This document shows, piece by piece, positions 36,603 through 44,717 of a DNA stretch of 64,000 bases (the first letter of the stretch is position 1; each line of letters starts with the position of its first letter). The position numbers and the translations under genes are program-made. Source of the stretch: Propioniciclava coleopterorum (GTDB lineage: Bacteria; Actinomycetota; Actinomycetes; Propionibacteriales; Propionibacteriaceae); contig NZ_CP049865.1 of NCBI RefSeq assembly GCF_011393335.1, positions 1,568,722 through 1,632,721 of the forward strand, given 5' to 3'. The notes under the pieces are model-generated. The model ran no database searches. It was not told the origin of the DNA and saw only the letters and a program-made list of their open reading frames with translations.

Positions 36603-38186
36603 ATGACGACCCTGCGGACCGCACGGGACGCGTCATGGGCCCGGCAGCGGTGGCCGCGTCACTGGGCACCGCTGGTCGCGGCGGGGGCGGCGGGTGCGGC
36701 GGGGTTGGTGACGGGCACGGGTGTCGCACCGCTGGGCTGGTGGCTCGCCCCACCGGTTGGCGTCATGGTGCTCACCGTCGCCGTGCACCGGAGCACGTCG
36801 CTCCGGGCTGCGGCTGCCGTGGGGCTGGCCTACGGCCTTGGCCTGTCCGGACCAACCCTGGGCTGGATGGCCGCCATCCACCCGGCCGCCCTGGTAGGGC
36901 TGCTGTTGCTCTCCTCCAGCTGGTCTGCGGTCACGGCCGTGCTGGTCCGCGCCGCCGGCCGGAGCCGCGGCTGGCCCGTACTGGCAGCCCTGGCCTGGTT
37001 GGGCGTGGAGTTCCTCGCCGCCCGCGTCCCGTTCGGCGGCTTCGGCTGGCTGCGGCTCGGCTACACCCAGATCGACTCGCCCCTGGCCGGGCTGTACCCC
37101 TTCATCGGGGTGGCCGGCGTCAGCTTCTCCGTGGTCCTCACGGGACAGCTGGGCGCCTGGATCCTGCTGGGGCCCTCCAGGCGGCGCCTGGCCTGGTCCG
37201 CGGCGTGGCTGGTCGTCGTCACCGGCGCCGCCACCGCCGGTACCGTGACCCCGACCCCGCCCCCTGACGGCGTCGTCACCGCGGGCTGGGTCCAGGGTGG
37301 CGCACCCGGCGGCGGCGTCTACGGCCTCGGCCCGCCTCGTACCATCACCACCAACCAAGCACGGGCCACCCGCGAACTGGCCGCCGCGATCGACGCCGGC
37401 CGCCTGCCGGCCCCCGACTTCGTCGTGTGGCCCGAGAACGCCACCGACCTCGACCCCGACACCGACCAGCGCACCGGCCAGCTCGTCGAGCAGTCCGTCG
37501 CGGCCGTGGGGCGTCCCGTGCTGGTCGGCGCCATCCTCGACGGTCCCGGACCCCGCCAGCGGCGAACCGCCGCCCAATGGCGCGAACCCGACGGCCGGAT
37601 CGGGCCCACCTATCAGAAACGCTCGATCGTCCCGTTCGGCGAATGGATCCCGTTCCGAGACGTGCTGCTGCCGCTGATCCCTGCCCTGCGCTACGTCGGC
37701 GCCCAGTCCGTGGCCGGCACTGATCCGGGTCTTCTCGACGTACAGCTCCCCGACGGACGCTCGATCACCCTCGGCGTGCTGGCCTGCTTCGACGTCGCCT
37801 TCGACCCCGTCGTGCACGACCTCGCCACCGCGCAGGCCGTCATCGTGCAAAGCAACAACGCCATGTACCAGGGCACCGCCCAGATCGAGCAACAGTTCGC
37901 CATCACCCGGGCCCGGGCAGCGGAACTGCGCCGCGACACCCTCGTCGTCACCACCAGCGGCATCACCGGACTCATCGATCCCACCGGGCGGGTCACCATG
38001 AAGGTCACCGAACCGGGTCCCGCCGTTGGAGTGGTGCAACTCGGCCTGCGCACCGGGACCACCACCGCCAGCTGGCTCGCCACCCCCCTGGAGGTCACCG
38101 CGACCGTGGCCGCCGCGCTCTGGATCACGGCGCTCACGCTGACGCCTTCGCCGCGCAGGCGCTTTCATCCCTTGGTCGGATCTTGA
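36603..38186 (+). CDS. lnt: Apolipoprotein N-acyltransferase
   Basis: A 527-residue protein with six or seven N-terminal membrane helices and a nitrilase-type domain. The catalytic triad is visible: Glu in WPENATD (about residue 277), Lys in YQKRSIVPFGEW (about 339) and Cys in LACFDVAFD (about 395). Lnt adds the third acyl chain to lipoproteins. With lgt directly upstream the island encodes both the first and last acylation steps. The signal peptidase gene is not present here. The stop codon (GGATCT-TGA) lies inside the next operator. The start at ATG 36603 gives the family length. Confidence 0.9.
   Translation: MTTLRTARDASWARQRWPRHWAPLVAAGAAGAAGLVTGTGVAPLGWWLAPPVGVMVLTVAVHRSTSLRAAAAVGLAYGLGLSGPTLGWMAAIHPAALVGLLLLSSSWSAVTAVLVRAAGRSRGWPVLAALAWLGVEFLAARVPFGGFGWLRLGYTQIDSPLAGLYPFIGVAGVSFSVVLTGQLGAWILLGPSRRRLAWSAAWLVVVTGAATAGTVTPTPPPDGVVTAGWVQGGAPGGGVYGLGPPRTITTNQARATRELAAAIDAGRLPAPDFVVWPENATDLDPDTDQRTGQLVEQSVAAVGRPVLVGAILDGPGPRQRRTAAQWREPDGRIGPTYQKRSIVPFGEWIPFRDVLLPLIPALRYVGAQSVAGTDPGLLDVQLPDGRSITLGVLACFDVAFDPVVHDLATAQAVIVQSNNAMYQGTAQIEQQFAITRARAAELRRDTLVVTTSGITGLIDPTGRVTMKVTEPGPAVGVVQLGLRTGTTTASWLATPLEVTATVAAALWITALTLTPSPRRRFHPLVGS
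38171..38186 (+). promoter_or_regulatory. CTTGG/CTTGA operator overlapping the lnt stop
   Basis: CTTGG (38171-38175) and CTTGA (38182-38186) have an 11-bp period; the second half-site contains the lnt TGA stop. It lies 47 bp before the next start. Confidence 0.65.
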
Positions 38187-38232
38187 CCAGAGCCGGGCCG
38201 ACACCACACCGACGTCACGCACCCTCGACGGT

Positions 38233-38694
38233 ATGGACACCAGCCTGACCGACCCCCCGGCATCTACTCTGGCCGCCGACAGCGTCACCGCGGCCACCCC
38301 GTGGCGGGCCCGCGCCGCCGGGGCGTGGGCGGCCACCCGAGCCACGTTCGGGGCCCTGCTCGGGCTCGCACCGCATGTCCTGCACCACGTCGGATTCCTC
38401 GCCGGCGCCGCCCTCCTGACCGGCGTCGTGGGCAACACGGTGCTCTACGCAGCCGGGATGCTGCTCAGCATCCCGATGCTCAACCGCCTCCGGAAACGGT
38501 TCGGCACCTGGAAGGCGCCAGCGCTGGGGGCGATCGCCTTCACCAGCCTGTTCACACTGTCCGCGTTCGTGATCGGGCCCGCCCTCAACCCGACACCCGT
38601 CGCACCCCAGCCCGCGGCGACCACTGGCCCCACCGGCCAGCCGCTGGAGGAACACGACGGGCACCACCCAGACACGAACCAGACCAGATCTTGA
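38233..38694 (+). CDS. Small membrane protein of the copper island
   Basis: A 153-residue protein with two or three membrane helices: LGLAPHVLHHVGFLAGAALLTGVVGNTVLYAAGMLLSIP and APALGAIAFTSLFTLSAFVIGP. The APHVLHH motif puts two His at a membrane edge, and the C-terminus is EEHDGHHPD, so metal contact on either side is plausible. I do not recognise a named family; similar proteins accompany metal ATPases in actinobacteria. It has its own CTTGA operator in front and its Ser-stop is embedded in the next operator. Confidence 0.7.
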   Translation: MDTSLTDPPASTLAADSVTAATPWRARAAGAWAATRATFGALLGLAPHVLHHVGFLAGAALLTGVVGNTVLYAAGMLLSIPMLNRLRKRFGTWKAPALGAIAFTSLFTLSAFVIGPALNPTPVAPQPAATTGPTGQPLEEHDGHHPDTNQTRS

Positions 38695-38705
38695 CCCGGC
38701 CTTGA
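38690..38705 (+). promoter_or_regulatory. CTTGA direct-repeat operator before the YibE/F gene
   Basis: CTTGA (38690-38694, including the previous stop codon) and CTTGA (38701-38705) have an 11-bp period. This is one of the best matches in the set. Confidence 0.75.
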
Positions 38706-38780
38706 CCTCCGGCTCATGCGCTGGCTGCCACGCTGGACGATCGTGACCACACCTCGCCTCGTCCCTCCGGTGGCCACCCC

Positions 38781-40054
38781 ATGAGCGGGGATCACCATCA
38801 CCACGGGCATGATGGGGGGGACGCCGACGTGCGCGTCTCCCGGACGGCCCGCTCGCGACACTAGTGCTGTTGGCCGTCGTGGCGGCGATCACCATGGCGG
38901 GCTTGGTGTGGTTGTGGCCCACGGAACGGGTGTTGCCGGAGGGTTCGGTGCTGACGGCCGAGGGGATCGTGCCCGTGCGCGGGCAGGTCACCGCGATCGA
39001 GCCGGGCCCGGCGGCCCCGGACGCCCCGCCGACCGGGGCGGACGCCGGCGTCCAGCACGCCTGCCTCGTCGCCCAGGTCGAACTCGACCGCCGTGCGGGC
39101 GAACTCGTGGACGTGGAGCTGGTGGGAGTGACCGCGTGGAGCGGCCTGCAGCCCGGCGACGGCGTCCACGTGGCCGAGGTCGGCGCCACCGAGGGGGTGC
39201 CCGGGGGATGGTCGTTGATCACGGTTGACCGGATCCCGGTCCTGGCGATCTTCACGATCTTGTTCGTGGTGGCGGTGCTGGTCGTCGCCGGCCGCAAGGG
39301 CTTCTTCGGGCTGCTGGGGCTGGTGGTGTCCGGGGTGGTGCTGTTCGGGTTCATGATCCCGGCCCTCACGTCGGGACAGCCGGCTGTGTGGGTGGCGATC
39401 GTGGGGTCGACCGCCATCATGTTCGTGGTGCTCTATCTGGCCCATGGGGTGTCGTGGCGGACCACGTCAGCGTTCGTCGGCACCTGGTTGAGCCTGTTGG
39501 TGACCACCGGCCTCGGCGCGCTGGGCGTCTCGATGGCCCGGCTGAGCGGCATCTCCAGTGAGGAGACCCTCGCGCTGACCAACCTGCTCGGTGACCTCGA
39601 CTTCCCTGACATCCTCACCTGTGGTCTGGTGATCGCGGGCCTGGGCGTGCTGAACGACGTGACGATCACGCAGGCGTCGTCGGTGTGGGAGGTCCGGGCC
39701 GCCGGGCCGCACCTGAGCCGGGGGCAGTTGTTCGCCTCGGGCATGCGGATCGGGCGTGACCACATCGCTTCGACGATCTACACCATCGTGTTCGCGTACG
39801 CCGGCGCCGCGTTGTCGCTGTTGCTCCTGCTGTCGTTGTACGAGCAGCCGCTGAACCTGCTGCTGTCGACCGAGCAGTTCTCCGAGGAGATCATCCGCAC
39901 CCTGGGCAGCGGCATCGGGCTGGTGTTGAGCGTGCCCCTGACCACCGGGGTGGCCGCTCTCACCGTCGCCGGCGCGGCTGGGGCGGCTCGCCGATCGGGT
40001 AGAGGAGCCGACGACCCCGAGCGGGCCGCCCCGGGCCCCCGGCGAGCGATCTAG
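38781..40054 (+). CDS. YibE/F-like membrane protein with His-rich N-terminus, frameshifted as read
   Basis: A multi-pass protein of the YibE/F family (about 424 residues after correction). The ATG at 38781 starts MSGDHHHHGHDGGDADVRVSRT. As read, this frame stops at 38862-38864. The first membrane helix (PLATLVLLAVVAAITMAGLVWLW) lies one base back. One extra C in the C3 run at 38848-38850 joins them. The remainder has an extracytoplasmic loop (about residues 50-140) and seven or more helices with the family motifs NLLGDLDFPDILTCGLVIAGLGVLNDVTITQASSVWE and SGMRIGRDHIASTIYTIVFAYAGA. Function is unknown; a transporter role is suspected. The His-rich lead and CTTGA operator support a copper link. 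Confidence 0.75.
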
Positions 40055-40055
40055 G

Positions 40056-40071
40056 TCAAGGTATGGCCAAG
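40056..40071 (-). promoter_or_regulatory. CTTGG/CTTGA operator in reverse orientation
   Basis: Read on the minus strand, CTTGG (40067-40071) and CTTGA (40056-40060) have an 11-bp period. It lies 84-99 bp before the DUF305 lipoprotein gene and is the only member of the set pointing against its downstream gene. Confidence 0.55.
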
Positions 40072-40154
40072 CTTCGTTGCGCAGCCTTGAAAGACGGCGG
40101 GTGCCCCGCTTCCCTCGGGGGTGCGGCCGATTGTCTGCGAGAAACAGGAGAACC

Positions 40155-40775
40155 ATGAGCGCAACACCGAAGTGGGTCACGATCGTGATGGGCGCCGCGG
40201 TAGCGGCGACCATGCTGGGGGCGTGCTCGGCCACGCCGGCGGCCACTCCCAGCCCAGCCTTGACGACAGCAGGGTCAGCGAACCCGAGCAATGCGGCCGC
40301 CCACAACGAGGCAGACACGGCGTTCGCGCAGATGATGATCGTGCACCACCAGGGTGCGATCGAGATGGCCGACCTCGCCGCCCAGCAGGCCCAGAGCGCG
40401 GACGTCCAGGCCCTGGCCGAACGCATCTCGGCGGCTCAGGGCCCCGAGATCGAGACCATGAGCGGCTGGCTTTCGGCGTGGGGCGAGGATCCGATGCCGG
40501 CCGACAGCGACATGGCCGGGATGGACCACTCGGGCATGGACATGGACGGCAGAAGCCAGGAAGAGGTGATGGCCGAGCTGCGAGGCTTATCGGGCGCCGA
40601 CTTCGACCGGCAGTTTCTCACCTCGATGATCGCCCACCATCAAGGAGCGATCGAGATGGCCCAGACCCAACTCGCCGACGGCCGGGACCCGCAAGCCATC
40701 GAGCTGGCGCAGAAGATCATCGCCGACCAGGAAGCAGAGATCGAGGAGATGCAGGGATTGCTCGCATCAGCGTAG
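40155..40775 (+). CDS. DUF305 lipoprotein with two domains
   Basis: A 206-residue lipoprotein. The signal ends in MLGAC (Cys about 25). It carries two DUF305 units with MMIVHHQGAIEMADLA (about residue 56) and SMIAHHQGAIEMAQTQL (about 156), joined by a Met/His-rich linker (MAGMDHSGMDMDG). HH and Met clusters are likely copper ligands at the outer membrane face. AACAGGAGAACC precedes the ATG. It ends at a perfect 16-bp hairpin. It is a likely client of the Lgt-Lnt pair and a functional relative of the two other DUF305 proteins in the island. Confidence 0.85.
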   Translation: MSATPKWVTIVMGAAVAATMLGACSATPAATPSPALTTAGSANPSNAAAHNEADTAFAQMMIVHHQGAIEMADLAAQQAQSADVQALAERISAAQGPEIETMSGWLSAWGEDPMPADSDMAGMDHSGMDMDGRSQEEVMAELRGLSGADFDRQFLTSMIAHHQGAIEMAQTQLADGRDPQAIELAQKIIADQEAEIEEMQGLLASA

Positions 40776-40787
40776 GAACCCGACCGT

Positions 40788-40822
40788 GGCGAGGGGCCGG
40801 CAGGTGCTGCCGGCCCCTCGCC
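40788..40822. terminator. Perfect 16-bp hairpin terminator
   Basis: GGCGAGGGGCCGGCAG (40788-40803) pairs fully with 40807-40822 across a 3-nt loop. It lies 13 bp after the DUF305 lipoprotein stop. No U-tract follows, as is usual in high-GC actinobacteria. Confidence 0.85.
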
Positions 40823-40862
40823 CTCGGACGACCGCACATGCTGTTCTCAGGCCAGACGAGAT

Positions 40863-40878
40863 CTTGAGGCTGCCTTGA
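40863..40878 (+). promoter_or_regulatory. CTTGA direct-repeat operator before the redox trio
   Basis: CTTGA (40863-40867) and CTTGA (40874-40878) have an 11-bp period, 28 bp before the glutaredoxin-like start. Confidence 0.75.
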
Positions 40879-40905
40879 CCGGTCCCCCCGGTGAGGGGAA
40901 CCACC

Positions 40906-41229
40906 ATGGTCGTCGTGAACACGACGAACAACACTTGGGCCCGGGTCGGCCACCAGACCGACCGGGCTGCGTCGCCCATGGTCACCCTGGTAACCGCAGA
41001 GGCCTGCCACCTCTGTGAGGACGCCCACACGGAACTCCTGAACCGCGCGACCCAAGGGCAGCTACTGCTCGACCAGGTGGACGCCGAATCACCGCAGGGC
41101 CAGAAGCTCCTCCATCAACACCGCCCGGCCATGTTCCCCCTCGTGCTGCTCGACGGCGCGTTCCTCAGCGCCGGACGCCTCCCGCGCCGCAAGCTCGACC
41201 GCGCCCTCGCGGCACGGAAGGCCTCGTGA
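40906..41229 (+). CDS. Glutaredoxin-like thiol protein
   Basis: A 107-residue thioredoxin-fold protein. MVTLVTAEACHLCEDAHTELLNRA holds the CxxC active site (Cys about 34 and 37) of the glutaredoxin/DUF836 type. PLVLLDGAFLSAGRLPRRKL is the usual cis-Pro and C-terminal part. The start is ATG 40906 because AGGGGA lies 6 bp upstream; the N-terminal 25 residues are an extension. Its stop is adjacent to the ccdA-like start (TGATG, 41227-41231). It is predicted to work with the next two genes in thiol exchange under copper stress. Confidence 0.82.
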   Translation: MVVVNTTNNTWARVGHQTDRAASPMVTLVTAEACHLCEDAHTELLNRATQGQLLLDQVDAESPQGQKLLHQHRPAMFPLVLLDGAFLSAGRLPRRKLDRALAARKAS

Positions 41230-42206
41230 TGGGCTCGGAACTCCTGGCAACTGGCAGCATCCTGGCCGCCTTCTTCGCGGGCACGGTGGCACTGTTCGCA
41301 CCCTGCTGCATCGTCTTCCTCGCCCCGTCGTACCTGGCTGCTGCGGTCAAGAACAACCGGTGGCGCCTCCTCCCGCTGACCTTCGTCTTCGCGGCAGGCC
41401 TGGCGCTCGTCCTGGTCCCGATCACGCTCGGGGTGAGTCTGCTGGCCGGTGCGATCGCCAAGTACCACGTGATCCTGTACTGGGCCGGTGGCCTGCTCAT
41501 GATCGGCCTCGGCCTGCTGGCCCTCAGCGGCCGGATGTGGTCGATGCCGTCGATGCTGCGCGCCCCCGACACCACCCGCGGCGACACGGCGACCTTCTTC
41601 AGCCTCGGCGTGTTCTCCGGGATCGCGTCCAGCTGCTGCGCCCCCGTCCTGGCAGGCGTGATGACCCTGTCCGCCCTCTCGGGCAACCCGCTCGGCGGCC
41701 TGGTCCTCGGGCTGGCGTTCGTGTTCGGCATGGTCATCCCGCTGCTCGTCATGGCACTCGTGTGGGACGCCGCCCGCCTCAACGAACGACGCTGGGGCCG
41801 GGCGAAGCCCATCAGGGTGACCGTCGCCGGCCGCACGCTGCACACCAACAGCGTGAACCTGCTCGTCGCGGGCGCGTTCGTCAGCATGGGCGTCTGGGTC
41901 ATCACCCTCGCTGGCACGGCGACGATGACCGGGTCGGGCACCTGGGTGCAGCTCGCCGCCGGCGACTGGGTCACCCAAGCCGCGCAGGCCGTCCTCGGCT
42001 GGCTTGCCCCGGTCCCTGAGCCCGTCCTCGGCCTCGCCTTGTTGGGGCTGGCCGGGGTGTTCGTGTGGACCACGCTCCGCGACCGCCGCCGCGACGCGCG
42101 CCAGGGAGCCGAAGAGCACGCCGACGCCGACCCCACCCTGCCGCACTGCCACAGCACGACCGACGCCGACCACCCGATCGCCGACCACGACACCGCGAGG
42201 AACTGA
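41229..42206 (+). CDS. ccdA: CcdA/DsbD-like transmembrane thiol transporter
   Basis: A membrane protein of about 325 residues. The core helices carry paired Cys motifs FAPCCIVFLAPS (about residues 22-33) and SSCCAPVLAG (about 135-144), which in CcdA/DsbD shuttle electrons across the membrane. The double Cys in each motif is noteworthy. Further helices follow, and the C-terminus is His/Asp-rich (HCHSTTDADHPIADHD), possibly metal-binding. ATG 41229 (or GTG 41226) directly follows the glutaredoxin stop. It would supply reducing power to the TlpA-like protein outside the membrane, where copper oxidises thiols. Confidence 0.83.
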   Translation: MGSELLATGSILAAFFAGTVALFAPCCIVFLAPSYLAAAVKNNRWRLLPLTFVFAAGLALVLVPITLGVSLLAGAIAKYHVILYWAGGLLMIGLGLLALSGRMWSMPSMLRAPDTTRGDTATFFSLGVFSGIASSCCAPVLAGVMTLSALSGNPLGGLVLGLAFVFGMVIPLLVMALVWDAARLNERRWGRAKPIRVTVAGRTLHTNSVNLLVAGAFVSMGVWVITLAGTATMTGSGTWVQLAAGDWVTQAAQAVLGWLAPVPEPVLGLALLGLAGVFVWTTLRDRRRDARQGAEEHADADPTLPHCHSTTDADHPIADHDTARN

Positions 42207-42211
42207 CGACC

Positions 42212-42832
42212 ATGCCCAGCAACCAGCGCACCACCATCAGCCGCCGGCAACAGCTCCGAGACCAACGGGCACGAGAATCAGCCAAGGAGACCAAGCGTCG
42301 CCGCCTGTTCAGAATCGCGACCGGGCTGCTGACCACGCTCATCGTCGCCCTCGTCGGGTTCGGCCTGTGGAGCGCCCGCCCCGTCGAGGGTGGCCCGTCC
42401 GGTCAGGCGCCCGCGTTCACCCTGCCGACGACCGCGGGCACCACCGTGTCCCTGGCCGACTACCGCGGCCAGCCCGTGCTTCTCTACTTCAACGAGGGCG
42501 CCGGCTGCGGCTCCTGCACCCAGCAGATGGCCCTCATCGAGCAGGAGCCGGGCTTCGCCGCAGCCGGCATCACCGTGCTCCCCATCGTGATGAACACCGC
42601 CGCCCAGATCCAGCCCGACCTGGACCGCTTCGGCGTCACCACCCCCTACCTGCTCGACGACGGCACGGTCTCGAAGGCCTACGACACCCTCGACAAGGGC
42701 ATGCACCCAGGCCTGCCCGGGCACGGCTTCGTCCTGATCGACGCCGACGGCAACAAGCTCTGGCACGGCAACTACCCCTCCATGTGGCTCGACCCCGCCG
42801 AACTCCTGCACGAAGCCACCAGCCGCCTGTGA
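42212..42832 (+). CDS. Membrane-anchored TlpA/AhpC-type thioredoxin-fold protein
   Basis: A 206-residue protein with a very basic cytoplasmic N-terminus, one membrane anchor (FRIATGLLTTLIVALVGFGLW, about residues 34-54) and an outer redoxin domain (QAPAFTLPTTAGTTVSLADYRGQPVLLYFNEGAGCGSC). The active site is GCGSC (about residue 101-106). DKGMHPGLPGHGFVLIDADG is the typical later part. It lies 5 bp after the CcdA-like gene. It is predicted to receive electrons from CcdA and keep Cys or copper-site proteins reduced outside the cell. The context makes it part of the copper regulon. Confidence 0.85.
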   Translation: MPSNQRTTISRRQQLRDQRARESAKETKRRRLFRIATGLLTTLIVALVGFGLWSARPVEGGPSGQAPAFTLPTTAGTTVSLADYRGQPVLLYFNEGAGCGSCTQQMALIEQEPGFAAAGITVLPIVMNTAAQIQPDLDRFGVTTPYLLDDGTVSKAYDTLDKGMHPGLPGHGFVLIDADGNKLWHGNYPSMWLDPAELLHEATSRL

Positions 42833-42858
42833 ACGGGCGCGAACGCTGCGCCGCCGAC

Positions 42859-42874
42859 CTTGTAGCGATCTTGA
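42859..42874 (+). promoter_or_regulatory. CTTGT/CTTGA operator before the SHOCT protein
   Basis: CTTGT (42859-42863) and CTTGA (42870-42874) have an 11-bp period, 70 bp before the next start. Confidence 0.6.
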
Positions 42875-42944
42875 CCGACCGCAGACGGGCCGCACGCCGT
42901 CGACGCAGCACCATGGACCTAAGGCCAGCTCAAGAAGGGAACCA

Positions 42945-43190
42945 ATGATGATGTGGGGAGACAACAGCGGCTGGGGGATGTGGTTGGGAATGGGGATCAG
43001 CACGCTCATCCTCGTCGTCCTGATCGCTCTGTTGGTGTGGTCCATCAGCAGGATCGGCCGCGTCGAGGCGCCCAGGCCCCAGCGCGAGCGGCCGACCGCG
43101 TTGGAACTGCTGGACGAACGCCTCGCTCGCGGGGAGATCGAACCCGACGACTACCAGCAGCGCCGACGGATCCTCAACGACCAACGCTGA
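42945..43190 (+). CDS. SHOCT-domain membrane protein
   Basis: An 81-residue protein with one membrane helix (WGMWLGMGISTLILVVLIALLVWSI), Met/Trp-rich at the outer edge (MMMWGDNSGWGMWLGMG), and a C-terminal SHOCT motif (ALELLDERLARGEIEPDDYQQRRRIL). SHOCT modules are short helical oligomerisation elements. AAGAAGGGAACC precedes the ATG. It is the last copper-regulon gene before the IS110 copy, whose border lies 4 bp after its stop, so anything formerly downstream has been displaced. Confidence 0.82.
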   Translation: MMMWGDNSGWGMWLGMGISTLILVVLIALLVWSISRIGRVEAPRPQRERPTALELLDERLARGEIEPDDYQQRRRILNDQR

Positions 43191-43221
43191 ACCCTGCCGG
43201 GGGGTGTCCCTATGTTTCTCG

Positions 43222-44448
43222 TCAAGCTGCGAGGGGTTGTGGCGTCGGGTTGGGGGCCCGGTAGGGCTCGCGGTTTCTGAGCATGGCGAACAGGACATCG
43301 ACTCGGCGCCGGGAGAGGCAGATGAGTGCGGCGTTGTGTTTCTTGCCTTGGGCTCGTTTCCGGTCGTAGTAGGCCCTGCTGACGGGATCGGATCTGAGCG
43401 CGGCGAACGATGACAGGAACAGGGCCCGTTTGAGGTGCTTGTTTCCCGATCTGGCTGGGAACTCGCCCCGGATGCTGGTTCCGGAGCGGTGCGTGACGGG
43501 TGCGAGGCCGGCGTAGGCGGCCAGGTGTCCGGCGGTCGGGAACAAGGAGGCGTCGCCAACGTCGAGCAGGATCCGTGCTGCGGTCCTGACCCCGACGCCT
43601 GGCATCGAGGTCAGGACCTCGGCAAGAGGGTGAGCATCAACGACCTTCTCGACCTGCGCAGCCAACTCGGAGCGCTGGTCCCACGTCTGGGGCAGGGAAG
43701 CGGCGAGCTTCGGCAGAACCTGTTCGGCCGCGGCAGTCCCGGCAACAACAACGGTCTGCTCGGACAGGGTCTGGGTGATGGCGTCGGCGAAGTTCTGGGC
43801 GTGACGCGGGTTGGCTTTGGTGATGACCCGCAGCAGCTTGGACTTCGATGCTGCGGTCATGCCTTGGGGTCCGCCGAGCTGCTCGATCACAGCGAGGCCT
43901 TGCCTGGTGGCCAATCGGGGTCCGACAACGCGTTCCAGCGCGGGATGGATCTGCGTGAGCAGTCCCCGGATCCGGTTCGACAACCGAGTCGCTTCCGCAG
44001 CCAGGTCCTCATCGAACCCGACCAGAACCTTCAACTCCGCCAAGGTCTCTTCGCCCAGGTCGACCCGGCGAAGGGTGTGCGGCATCGTTCGAGCGGCGTC
44101 GGCGATGACGAACGCGTCGCGCGCGTCGGTCTTCGCGTTGCCCGGATAGAGATCGGCGGCCCTTCGCATCGCGAGGCCTGGCAGGTAGGCGACCTGGATG
44201 CCCATCGACCGGGCGACGGCGATGGGCAGCGCGCCGATCGTGTTGGGCTGGTCGACGATCACCAACACCCGACCGTGCTCGGACAGCCTCGTGAACAAGT
44301 CTTCGAGCTTGGACTGGTCCTGCGGCAAGGGCTTGTCGAACACCTTCTTGCCGGCGGCGTCGAGGGCGCAGGCATGGTGGGCTTGCTTGCCCACGTCGAG
44401 CCCGCACCAGATGTCGAAGCCGAGGTCGTTGTGCATGACGGCCACCAT
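43222..44448 (-). CDS. IS110-family transposase (recombinase), copy 1
   Basis: A 408-residue DEDD-type recombinase. The N-terminal RuvC-like domain has GLDVGKQAHH (first Asp), VIVDQPNT and KTDARDAFVIAD (last two Asp). The C-terminal Tnp20 domain has MPGVGVRTAARILLDVGD and a candidate nucleophile Ser in RSGTSIRGEFPARSGNKHLKRAL. IS110 recombinases are guided to target and donor DNA by a structured RNA from the element. It is identical in sequence to the copy at 46274-47500 and intact. The start is the first Met with coding-like residues; a GGAAGG site lies upstream. Confidence 0.93.
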   Translation of the reverse strand: MVAVMHNDLGFDIWCGLDVGKQAHHACALDAAGKKVFDKPLPQDQSKLEDLFTRLSEHGRVLVIVDQPNTIGALPIAVARSMGIQVAYLPGLAMRRAADLYPGNAKTDARDAFVIADAARTMPHTLRRVDLGEETLAELKVLVGFDEDLAAEATRLSNRIRGLLTQIHPALERVVGPRLATRQGLAVIEQLGGPQGMTAASKSKLLRVITKANPRHAQNFADAITQTLSEQTVVVAGTAAAEQVLPKLAASLPQTWDQRSELAAQVEKVVDAHPLAEVLTSMPGVGVRTAARILLDVGDASLFPTAGHLAAYAGLAPVTHRSGTSIRGEFPARSGNKHLKRALFLSSFAALRSDPVSRAYYDRKRAQGKKHNAALICLSRRRVDVLFAMLRNREPYRAPNPTPQPLAA

Positions 44449-44669
44449 CCTTCCATCGAAACGACGGTCGTCGGAGTGGTGATGCGTCAGCTGCCGGCAC
44501 CCACGTTACGAAGAGACCTGTGTTGAGGCCGTGTCCCTATCAGCGGTCATCTGGCGCCACCAGGTTCGGTGACAACACCCCCCGGATCATGCGTGAGACA
44601 GGGGCAGTAAGTCATGCCGGGCCCGGCGACCGTAACCCCGCCCTACGGGGTCACCAGAAAGGTAACGGG
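44449..44669 (-). ncRNA. Predicted bridge (seek) RNA region of IS110 copy 1
   Basis: This is the non-coding left end of the element. It contains stem-forming sequence (for example GTAACCCCG and CGGGGTCAC around 44629-44654). In IS110-group elements the guide RNA is made from this position. The limits are not defined by sequence alone. Confidence 0.45.
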
Positions 44670-44717
44670 GCGCCGACCCGCCCCCCTGCATGCCACGAAC
44701 TACCCAAGGAGCGCACC

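Larger units (their letters stand above)
43195..44669 (-). mobile_element. IS110-family element, copy 1
   Basis: This 1475-bp segment is identical to the reverse complement of 46053-47527, as judged by reading the ends and the identical transposases. It has a 221-bp non-coding left end before the transposase and a 27-bp right end, which fits IS110 elements whose guide RNA lies upstream of the transposase. No terminal inverted repeats or target duplication are evident, as expected for this family. Confidence 0.85.
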
